Assembly: GCF_022581195.2 (NCBI RefSeq)
Contig: NC_061482.1
Coordinates: forward strand, 10,478,001-10,542,000
Reading direction: 5' to 3'
DNA length: 64,000 nt
From: Helicoverpa zea
Lineage: Eukaryota > Arthropoda > Insecta > Lepidoptera > Noctuidae
Made by a program: the position numbers and the translations under genes. Within the stretch, counting starts at the first letter, position 1. The number at the start of each line of letters is the position of its first letter. The notes below the pieces were generated by a model. The model was not told where the DNA came from. It saw nothing but the letters and a program-made list of their open reading frames with translations, and ran no database searches. Shown one piece after another: positions 49,093 to 60,100 of this stretch.

Positions 49093-49846
49093 ATGGAGGT
49101 CCAAGACCAAGGTATGTACTTGTATTATCAACTACTTTTTTATTTTTTTTAATGCGTTTAATATTTTATTTTTTTATTGAAGGTAGCGTTTTTGTACATT
49201 TGTTTGGTATACTTTGATTTCATTTGGACCTATAACTTTTTGCTGCTCAGTGCTGCACTTGAGGCAAATGTTTTTCGAATAAAGAGGATGTTCTCATAAA
49301 ACCATATAAGTTTCATCGGCATCTTTCTGCCCCTTCTTGGGTTAAAGGAGTGTCAAGTATGCATGTCCATAGTAAAGAAAAAACTTTATATTTTAAGTTC
49401 AGCTTTCATGTTGTTTTAGGTAAAGTTTTCAAATGTTCTGTTTCGAGGACGACTATTTTTGACATTTGGCACTCTAAAGAGGGTAGTCCAAATGAAAAAT
49501 GCAACATGTCCTGAATACTTTGACAGAAACATCGTGCCTTTCGGATGACATCGAAAATATCAAACAAGAGACTTTAAGTAATAAAATTATGAATGTATGT
49601 AAACGAATGTCTCATTATTGGGCAAAATCAAATCGTAGTAGGACTAAGTTTATAGAGAAATATTCAGATTGGCTGAATGTAGTTGAAAATATTGATGTGG
49701 AGCGAATTGAGTTACATGTATCTAAGAAGTCTGATAAAGTTGAACCATCAATTTCTTCATTCAGATCCCTTCCTAACAGGTTTACGAAAGTTACCTGTCA
49801 AAAACCAAAGGTGTACTATCGTACTAGATTTGTTATCTGTTTGTAG
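49093..49846 (+). pseudogene. Unrecognised two-exon reading frame broken by a frameshift
   Basis: A short first exon (49093-49111, MEVQDQ) with donor CAAG|GTATGT joins in phase to an acceptor TTGTTTTAG at 49419/49420. The frame then reads KVFKCSVSRTTIFDIWHSK and stops at TGA 49512-49514. In the next frame, from 49499, 115 codons are open (SDDIENIKQETL, KRMSHYWAKSNRS, KFIEKYSDWLNVVE). Joining the two needs a one-base shift near 49500. I do not recognise the family; the composition (Lys/Ser/Asn rich, Trp spacing) looks like a real protein. It could be a decayed gene, a transposon accessory protein, or a sequencing error in a live gene. Confidence 0.4.
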
Positions 49847-50194
49847 TTAATACTTTTGAGCTTGAATGTATTCTGGTATATTTTGTGTTTTGTGTGTATT
49901 TGCAAAAAAGGTTGTTCATGTATTTTTGTTGTTTTATTTTATTTCTTTATGGTTGTTTTTAATATAAATAACCATTATTTATGTAGATTTTTCATTAAAA
50001 GTCGCAGTATGACATGTTCTAGGTTTATCGTGTAAAACAAAATTACTGCGAGACATTTTAACACCTAAATAGTAATGATATTTTTTTTTAATGAATGTGG
50101 TTATGTTATAATTTTAATAATTTACACTTATCTTAATATATTTCAACGTGTAAAATAAATTAATTAAAAGTATTTGTGAGTTTCGTATTTATGG

Positions 50195-51487
50195 CCGCCA
50201 AACGTAAGGCAGTTACCAACCAATGTACAACTAAATGGAGTAGAGTTGAAGCCTGTTGAGTCAACGGTATTTCTTGGTTTGACCGTTGATTCCAAACTCC
50301 AATGGGGCCCATATATTGTTAAACTGTCAGGAAGGCTTAGTTCAGCCGCCTATGCTATTAAAAAGATCCGACTAATCACCGATGCGGACACAGCCAGAAT
50401 AGTTTATTTTAGTTACTTTCATAGTTCAATGACGTATGGGATACTCCTTTGGGGAAACTGTGCAGATGTTGAGACTATATTTATTTTACAGAAAAGAGCT
50501 GTTCGAGCCATTTATAATCTGGGTCCAAAAGTTTCTCTCAGAGAGAAATTCAAAGAAATAAATATTCTGACTGTTGCCTCTCAATATATTTTTGAAAATT
50601 TAATGTACGTTCGTAAAAACATTTCTAACTTTGTTCAAATGTCTGATGTTCATAGCATAAATACTAGGAATAAACATAATCTTGCTGTACATGCTACTCG
50701 CCTCCACAGAGTAAGCAACTCGTTCATGGGTCAATGTATACGCTTTTACAATAAACTTCCCAAAGCGGTTCGTGATTTACCTATTATGAAATTTAAAAAT
50801 CATATAAAATCCAAACTTTTGAAAAAAGGATATTACAAAATATCTGATTATTTAAATGATAAAGAAGCTTGGGAATGAGCTGCTCGCTTAGTGAGTGATA
50901 TCTTTTCAAATGCCTGTGTATTGTTCTTTTGACATTTAAATATTATTATCATAAGATAACATTTTATTAATGACATTTTTTTTTGACATTTATATATTAT
51001 AATTGTATTTTTTTTTATTATTTATTATTATTGTGAATGTGAGTATCGTGTATGCGAGCAACATTATATATTCTTATAACATAAATACTGTCTGGCGGGT
51101 TTGAGTATTTTTGAATGGCCTACGCAAATGTTCTGCAGATCTGGTATCGTCGTGTGACAGGTCGTTGAGCTCCCTAAGATATGGTTGAGCTACACGACGA
51201 CTGATACATGCGTGCCGTCTGTTGGGACTGGTCAGCTCCAGCCTGATGTGGCTCTTTCCTCAAAAGGCCATTCCAGACCGCGTACATGGTGACACTCACA
51301 CCTAATATTATTTGATTTATAACATGTTTGGACTTTAAAAGAGACTATGACCCTTGAGTTTGTTTCGGCATTTCTTCTCAGGGATCAGTCATTAGGAAAT
51401 GCCGACCTCAGCGTTCTTAAAAATGACGTGTAAAAGTGATTTTATGTCCAACTTGCAAAATAAACGATTTCATTTCATTTCATTTCA
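50195..51487 (+). mobile_element. 5'-truncated non-LTR retrotransposon with (CATTT)n tail
   Basis: A fragment with the C-terminal part of the reverse transcriptase ORF, a 3' UTR with CAGGGATCAGTCATTAGG and TGCAAAATAAACG, and a tail of at least four CATTT units (51467-51487). The simple-repeat tail and 5' truncation are typical of CR1/Jockey-group LINEs. No target duplication was identified. Confidence 0.75.
50207..50878 (+). pseudogene. LINE reverse transcriptase C-terminal fragment
   Basis: The frame begins about NVQLNGVELKPVESTVFLGL and runs to TGA 50876-50878. The FLGLTVDSKLQWGPYI segment is the conserved post-thumb motif of LINE reverse transcriptases. It is followed by RARIVY/YGILLWGN, LQKRAVRAIYNL and NKLPKAVRDLP, all typical of CR1/Jockey ORF2 C-termini. 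No catalytic FADD box is present, so it is not functional. Confidence 0.75.
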
Positions 51488-52959
51488 TTTGTATCGAATG
51501 TGAATCACTGTGCGTGGCCGAAATCGGCCGTGGACGCCATTATTATTATTATAAACCTTTATAGATGGAACAAACAGGCTAGGTACCACTTGCTCTCACA
51601 ACACCTTATATCCAACTATTTTAAATAAAAATATCTATTTTCGTTTATTTTAAAATAATATTATTTTTTTCTGTATGGCAATCATTAAAATTGACTTAAC
51701 GAAAAAATATTGCCAAGTAAAAACTAATCGGGCCGTAATTTTAAAGTGGGAAAATTCTATGTGTAAGAGATGTTGAAACGATGAATAAAAAAGTTATTAT
51801 GATCTTGCTAGAGGGCTGAATCTTGCTCGCGTCCGTAGGATTCTCCTCCTATTTCTAGGAATACCTACCCTACTTTATCCCCTGGGTAGTGCTAGACCAG
51901 TAACGACGCCGACTCACAGGCAGTCGCATAATCTGTAAGGAAGGCCTAACAAGCCTGAAGAAAGAGAGTCGCAACCGCATTAGTGATTGGGGGCCTTAAC
52001 TTCTCTGCCCGGGCCACGAAAAAGGAAAATCTCTTTTAACTATATTAAATCCCTACCAAGTGGGAAACATACCAAAAAGATGAATGTGCCAAAAACCTGG
52101 CAACGCTTCGCGCGTCTGTATATGAAGTTTTCTTGAGGAGATTGGATGTCGCCCCTCTTATGACCTATGAGATCGACCCTACTTGTGGGAACACTATGGA
52201 ATATACTGCTATATATTATATTTCTATCAGTATTTATAATAATAAAAAAAAAAACAAAAGAAACGAACAGAAAAGCCAAAAAGAACCCAGCAAGCAAGAC
52301 ATAGTTTTCCGAGATATGAGCATGCACATTTGTTTTGACAGTTGTATGTCGTTAGATTTTTAAAAATATTTATTATTATTGTAATAAACATGACCGCACT
52401 CCCCGGTGCACGATGCCACATTTGTGGGGTATAAATTGACTTCCTTTTTGTTGTTCAGCGTTTGGAGTCCAATCTTAAAAGAGAGAAACAAAGAAAAAAA
52501 CAGCAACGAACAAGTAGGCGCGAGCTTGGCGAACGAATTTTTAAGCGTTACTTTTAAATAAATAACAGAATTAATGCATAATACGAATTCAAATTGATAT
52601 AACGGGTCTAGAAGGCTGGATAGAAAAGTGTATTGATTGATATTTCCCGGAGTTTTAAATTATTTCTACCATGAGTTAATAAATATGGTATGAATACACA
52701 GTACACAATAGTAGTAGTGACAGAATAAATAAATATGTATTTTGACTACACTATCTGTATTATATTATATAGCAACACAGTGTTGAGCGTTAACACGAAG
52801 AAATTAAGTTTCATATTTTTACAGAAAGGATATCTCGTGATTTTCCATAGCAGAAATCGTTTTGTTTTTGTAATACATAATTAATTACATTAATTTCTGT
52901 AGATAGTGACTAAAATATTATTTCAGTTTGTTGTGACCGGACCTCTCTCCAGCGTTGCC

Positions 52960-53045
52960 TTGCCAACTCTACCAACTTTTAGGTAGATCTACCAACTTTG
53001 CCCTCAGACTGAGGGAAAAGTTGGTAGACCTCTCTACCAACTTAA
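52960..53045. repeat. Cluster of inverted and direct TACCAACTTT repeats
   Basis: CTACCAACTTT occurs directly at least twice and is followed by an inverted copy. TCTACCAACTTTGCCCTCAG pairs with CTGAGGGAAAAGTTGGTAGA across a 2-nt spacer with a single mismatch, a strong hairpin. It is non-coding and of unknown origin. Confidence 0.6.
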
Positions 53046-53510
53046 GCCTCAAATCTACCTATTTTTTCAAAATTTATTTTTTTATTTTCATAATCTTATG
53101 ATACGTAAATGTAAAATTTATTATTGAAAACATTTTTTGTTCTTACTAAAGGATGAGGCGTTATGGCTTTGTGACTAAGCTCAACGGCGAATAAAAACAT
53201 TACGATTGACAGTTGACAGTAACTCTTAAAGTTTTTCGCGGTTACAATAAACACGTTTTATTCGAGCAGGGAGCTGTTTGTTAGCATTACATCAAAATAT
53301 ATTATTTGATTATGGCCAATTTTGTTAGTTACTACAGAGTTGTGTGAGATAGGATAGATCTCAAAGAGTAGGTAATGGATTTTGGTAACAGCCATACCCA
53401 TGATAGTGGCGGAGAAGACGCATGGAGTTAAAAGGTCAGAAAAAGGCACTATATACAAAAATATAGCGGTGGCCACCTATTTTTTGTATTTTTAAATGTT
53501 ATTTTTATTT

Positions 53511-53700
53511 AATACTAGCTTTTGCCCGCGGCTTCGCTCCCGTCAACTCCCTTTCTCTACTTTACCCTATTTTTTTTTCATAAGAACCTTCTCCTGACAA
53601 TAACAAACACAACAAAAAAAGAATTAGCCAAATTGATCCAGGCGTTGTTGAGTTATGCGCTTACCAACACATTTTGCGATTCATTTTTATATTATAACAT
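53511..53700 (+). repeat. 'CTTTTGCCCGCGGCTTCGCTC' dispersed repeat
   Basis: ATACTAGCTTTTGCCCGCGG followed by CTTCGCTCCCGTCAACTCC is one of the commonest interspersed motifs in lepidopteran DNA (from memory). The body downstream is AT-rich and non-coding; the 3' limit is unclear and the parent element is not assigned. Confidence 0.55.
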
Positions 53701-54157
53701 AGATTTAAAAATGTATGAAATATATTAATAAACTAAAAAAATAAAAAGATTATTGTTTATATACTTTTAATATCTTCTTTGTATCGACATTTGTAATTCT
53801 GTATATTTATAAAAGGGTAATAAAGGATACAATTAATTTAATAATGAATTATATATACATATCTAGATTTACATGATCTAAAATAAACTTATATATATAT
53901 ACAACTAAAACAATTATAAAATGGCATCAAAAAACTGCTCATCGCTGTCCACCGTTGCTCCATATATTCTACTAATTTTCTAAAATTAGGGTTGGCAACA
54001 CTGCCTCCCTCCAAGCGTTTCTTTGACACATTTTACTTGATTTTACAGACGCCATATTTGTCACGTTTTTGCCAGTTGTGAATATATTTAGCCAAAAATT
54101 TAATTTACAGTAGCGTCACGGCGTGTAATTTTTGAAGTGTCAACAATCAAATCCAGA

Positions 54158-57100
54158 ATGAGCCAAATTTTTCCTGAAAACAAGGAGAAGCAGCCGCGCA
54201 CATCGTCAAACGAAACTAACAACGTAAGTATTAACCAAATTCCCGCTCTTGGCGACAATGTCGTTGCGTTTTTGGTGAAATGTGTGGCCTCACGCGTAGT
54301 TGTGTATTTAGAAGTCTTACATGGCGATGGACTCTTTGCAATTTTGTTATTCATATGGGAGTTTTTGAAGCATTTGCTTCTGCGAATTCATTGCCCTGCC
54401 AAAGTCCATGCTTGGTCAGAGGGTCGTCTCTCTTTGACAAATAATTAGTTAAGTTGACGCGGTTATATTAATATTATTTAATCCCGACGTTTCCACAGCA
54501 GTTTTTACAGCATCCGTAGTCACAGGTAGACTAAGGTGTTGGTCATCATCAGTTACCCCAAATTAAAAAAAAAACCTAAATGATTTATTCATCAAAAAAG
54601 AATTACAATAAAAGTTTTGATGATTATTATTGACAATCCGATTCACGCAAAACGAGCTCACTGTATTGTTTGGTCTAGCAGTTTTTTTGCTTGGATTTAG
54701 ATTTGATAGTTTCTATGATGGGGTTGCAAGCAGGTGGTACGCTCCACCCATCTTCTCTATTAAAATTTAGATGTTTTTTAGTTTCACGAATTGAAACAAC
54801 TCGCCTTCCGAGTTCAGTAGCTTTGCGTTAGCGTAAAAACAATGTTTTGTCATTTTTGTGGCTGTTACAGTGCAAGTTACGTGTTTAACGCAATTAAAAA
54901 GTGTTTAATTAGTATACAATGTAGTTTAACACATAAAAATGGTGAAAAACACTACAGATGAAAGAAAATGTAAATTTTGTTTCCTAATTTATCCAGTGGC
55001 TGTCAATCTTATAGCTTGGTTATTGTTGAGGTTATATTTTGAATATCTCATATATAAGATGAATAAAAGTTTGAGAATCTACGTCAGTGAACTTGTCTAG
55101 CGAGGTCATTGCAGAATAGTTTCTTTTTTTTCAATTATAAACAGGGTCTGCACACCCGTCCCACCACATAATTCTATAGATTAGAGCATATTTAGTCATC
55201 AGTATTATTTTAAGTAGAAAATACCCATTTTGAAAAAAAAATTGTAAAAACACAACATGTCACTGGGCAATACGGCACTGGAATCGAATTTACGCAGACT
55301 CGCCAGGCGAGTCAGTGGCACTCAATGTGTTGTATAAAAAAATAAAAAATTGTAAAGTGGTGAAACTATTGAAAGAAGACTATTGATGTCAAACTAATGC
55401 ACTCTATTCTAGCTGCCTTGTAATATTTAGAACCCAAATTCACTTGTTATCAGGTCAAGTTATTGAGTATGAATAATTACCACACCATTTCTGCAATGTG
55501 ATATGAAACAAACAGTTAACTCAAATAAAATGTCGCATAGACATTGTAAACAAAGTTGTAATCGTTTTTGTTGTTTGTGGACATTTAAATTGACGAAAAA
55601 AAAGACACATGGTACATCAATGTTGTGGAGGAAACCAACTAATCACGAAAAGGACTGTTACTTTTGTGTTACTAACACTTCGGATTTTAAAAGGAAAGCG
55701 ATGTCGGGTATTGTATATGAATATGCCAAACTTAAAAACCCTGTTTGACAGCTCACAAATACGCAAAATCATAAGTACGCAGGATTCTAAGTTTGATACT
55801 CTTTTATCTACAACTAAAAGAGCTGCTTGGAATTAATTCAAAACTGTTGTTCGAGACTCTTTAGGCAGTATGAAAAGTGAAATATAGTGTGTGATTTTCT
55901 CTGATTCCTACTGGGATTTTTTTCCGGAAAACTTAGGAAACATGACCAACGACGAAGGATTTAAAGGCTTTTGAAGATCGTCATCATGGATATTGAGACG
56001 AAAATATGTTCAGAAACCGATTCCGAAACCTACAAAAAAAAAAAAAAAAAAAAACAAAATTAGTCATTTTTAGTTTTTTTGGTCCATTTTCTCGTTTTTA
56101 TTTAATTTATTATAATTCCAAATGTGGATGTTTAGTATAGATAAATAGATCAAATAAAACAACTTTTAGCTGAGGTATAAAAACCTTGTAAACTAGTGTT
56201 TTTGTTTGATATGCAACATGCACTATTCACCTTCAATTTGCTTTTTTTTTGTAATTCGATTGAGGTTTATTAGATTAACAACACAAATAATTGAACCTAT
56301 ACTTAATTTTGAGACATGCGTGTGCAAATGCAGAATTGTCCTGGTGTGTTAAACTTGCTGTGCTAAATTTACTGTTTGCTAATGCTAATAACTACCTGTT
56401 GTTAGGTTAGTCACGAAATGAGTAATCTAGTCAATCTGATTTCAATAAATATTTCGATAATTACAAAATGTGAAGGCTGTGTGTGTATTCACCTGCAACA
56501 TAATATAATAATCAATAGATAGCAACTTGTGGTATCTGCTCAACATCAAAACTTCAAAGACTCAGCTCTAGTAACATGGATATTTTACTGTAGCATTTCT
56601 GAGCAAAAATCAGTGAAATGTGCTCATGGTATAGCGTTTACCCGATCAATTAAAGCCTCTTGCTATTGATGAAAACTAGACATTTAAACTTGTAAAAACT
56701 TTAGTTGGTGTTATTTATATACATATATCTATATTAATTGTTAATAGAATCCATTGTAAAGCTGGTTTTAATACCTAAAAAAAAAATCAACTAACAATCC
56801 TCTTGATTTTGTATATGCTGTGCTCTTTGTCTAAAAAATGTTTAGTAACTTAGGAACTCTATGTAATTTTGTACAGGATGGAAATGAAAAAATGAAAATG
56901 GTGATATGACAGATGATGAACACAGGAGAAACCTTGTGCTTTTGATATCTCCTGTGTTCATTATCACCATTTTCAGGTGGCTATCACATTATTATTGTTT
57001 TCCAATCATATTTTATGACTGAATACTACTGGCTTAGCTCTGCTACTAACATAGCTATGCAAGTAGCATTTGCCAATTTGCAGTATCAGGACTAAATATC

Positions 57101-60100
57101 TTCGGGCCACCTGAAGTTTTTATATTTAATATGAAATACATATATATTTATAGCAACAACATTTTGTTTCCAGTCATTTGTCAAGAATGTAACATCCAGA
57201 GTATCTGGCTTACTACCTAGTACAATCACAAAGTGGTTCAGTAGTCCAAGCTCTTCAAATGCAAACGGTTCAACTTTTACTGCTGAAGCATCGGACTCCT
57301 CAGAAGATGAAGCAACAGAAACTGCCGTAATAACTCAACCACCAGCAAAGCGTATGCGTTTCAACCCACCTGGAACATATAACCATTACAGTCCTACAGA
57401 AGTAAGATTATTGTTCATATTACAAATAAAAAATACTTGGCTATTTGCCAGAGTACATTTTAAACCAAGATTTCTTTTAGAAATTATTTCTTTATGTGAA
57501 AATCTATACATTTCACATGTTTTATTACAAGCTTCCAATGGGCTTATTTATTTCTATTTGATTTTATTTATTTACAGGCACCTTGCTCGTCTTATGATGT
57601 TGAGATCATAGAAACCCCATACAGTCCATACACTGGTACACAGTATGCGCAGCCAAGCCGGAACACTTACACCACACCACTGCGTCCCCAGAATGAAGAA
57701 CAAGATAAAATGGAACAAGAGACAACATCCCGTATGTTCAAGCTGCCATATACTGTGTCTAGTACTGGCCAATCAATCGTCAATAAAAGAAAGTCAATTT
57801 TCGATACCACATCTAGAGAAGAAATTAAAGCAAAGGAAGCTGGTAAGTCCTGCTTTTATTGTTTTCAATAGAAAGTTATTATTTTGGTAGTACGATTAAT
57901 ACTAAAAGATACGGGCAATCTCAAATGAAGTGCATAATAATACCTCTGCATTATATATCAAAGATATTTTGTTTGGCTAACCATAGAGTAATGGCTGTGG
58001 AAAACATTATAGATTACGTTCTTAGATTACATTTCAAAATATATACTTGCTATAAAAATCTGCCTTTGTGTGAGTATTACCCCAGAACAGGGTAGGCTTC
58101 ATGAGGAAAAAATATTTGTTTTATTTTTAGTATAAGGATAAAGTTGACTGGAGCAAAACAGGTTCGGCAAAGTATAATGTCATTGTTTTGTAAAGTATGG
58201 GCACGAAACTTGAATAAGTGGCAATAGAATATGGTTTCTACAAATCACTGTACATGATCAACATAAATCTTGCCTGATTCCTTCTAATGAATTAATGTTT
58301 AATGAATTTAGTTTTTGGTTGAAATGGAGAAGGATATTTGTCTGTGTGTATTAAAACACTTGTGTCACGGATAAAGTTAGAGTGAAAACATGTACCAAAA
58401 ATAAAAGTAAAAATAATTTACGGGCAATCTTAGGTTATGGATGGGAGTGTATTTCTGTAAGTGTTAAAAAAGTGTAGATACAAAAGTTGTAGATTCCAAT
58501 GTATCCAGTTCACTTGTTGAAGGGGTTTTTTTTAGGCTACAAAAGTTATGTAATTGATAAAAGTAGATTGATATTATGTACCTTGAATATAATTACAGTA
58601 CTGGTGTTATAAATGTAAATTATCAGATTAACAACCTGTACTGAATAATAACTTATGATTTCAGTGAAATCAGTGGCCAATGCAGTGCATGATCCAAAGC
58701 AGCCCAGCTTTAAACCTAGTCTACTTGGATCACCATTTTACCCTGGCAGGACTATGTATGGGGGAGCAGCATCTTCATACATAAACCAGCCTAACATAAA
58801 ACAAGAATCTGTGGCAGTAGTGAAGGAGACCAAGAGCAATGACGACTCGGCTATCAGCAGCTCTGCGCGACGTGTCATGGATCTATTAGATAGTTACTCC
58901 TCCCCACTCATGGAAGCCAGGAGGATTCCGCTATATACTAAGCCTAAAAACGAAGGCTTCAACGATGCCCCTAACAGATACTCACCTTACGCGAGTAAAA
59001 TTATATGTAAGTATATTATTATTGTTGCCGGAAGACGCTGGATGCAGGTCGGTCGGTCAGGTATCTGTGGAGATTAAAGGGGGATTCCTATGTTCAGCAG
59101 TGGACATCCTATGGTTGAGATAATGATGATGATATTATTATTTCTTTATAGCTTGTTTGGAATCCCAAGTTTGTATAACCATATTTTACACTTTCCATTT
59201 TAGCCCCCAAGACACAAGAGCTCCATGTTCCCAGCGTTGCGTCAATACTGCGACTGAAGAAGAAATCTCGTCTCATGGACACGACAAAAATCGCGCGACA
59301 AATTATAGCTTCCCACAGCAGTACTTCAGGCTATTCTATGTATCAGGATGAAGCTGAACGGTAATGTGTTCTATTAATATGCATTGTTTGCCTGGTTTGC
59401 TGAGATTTGGGTTGCAGTCATCATTGTAGAACTAATTTGGAAGTAGAAGTATGGAAGTTTTCTGACTGATTTGATAGTTATTATGACATTAAAATAATAG
59501 TTTAAAAAACGCGCTTGACATGAGAAGTCAGAGCGTGTGCAAAATTTCATCTTAATCGAAGACCAGGAAGTGGGTCAAATTAAGATTCCAAGATTTTCTA
59601 ACATACATAGTTACGAGAGAAGCTAATATTTATAAGCGTGTTAATAAAGTTTCTTTTATTGTAATTTGAACTTTATTGGTCCACTTCTTGCTGGACTTAC
59701 ATATTCTTTTATTTTGGACTCCCAACCAAAACCACTGAAGTGATAGTTAGGTTTCTGTAATTATCGGGGCTGCGTGATTGTTCGAAAGGCTTAAAAAAGA
59801 ACATGATGGGTTTTAGTCAGTGAGAGTCTGAGAGACTCTCTCACGTTGCTCACCATTATGACATTTAATGAGTTCTCACAAAAAAAGGTGTCTGTAAATG
59901 TCTATTTCAGGACTCAGGGATTGTTCACACCATACGTATTGTCCGCCGCTGACTGTGAGTATACTCACTGTCTGCCCCAGTGTGAACGTCGACTCAATCT
60001 GCAGTACCCGTACTCACCAAGCCGACAATAAGCTATAGCGTACGATGCGCTTCATGTGTGAACAAAAGAATAGGCTCGTGTAGGTTCACACTAGATGCGT

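Larger units (their letters stand above)
51490..54157. other. Intergenic DNA upstream of NUP153
   Basis: No supported gene. Moderately GC-rich sequence at 51800-52240 and at 52390-52440 looks like unidentified repeat. A palindromic cluster lies at 52960-53045 and a dispersed repeat at about 53511-53545 (listed separately). The last 150 bp before 54158 is the probable NUP153 promoter and 5' UTR, without a clear TATA box. Confidence 0.5.

Noticed and set aside
52040..52363. Hydrophobic minus-strand frame of 95 codons
   Set aside because: Driven by a T-rich, low-complexity stretch; no start context, homology or splice support.
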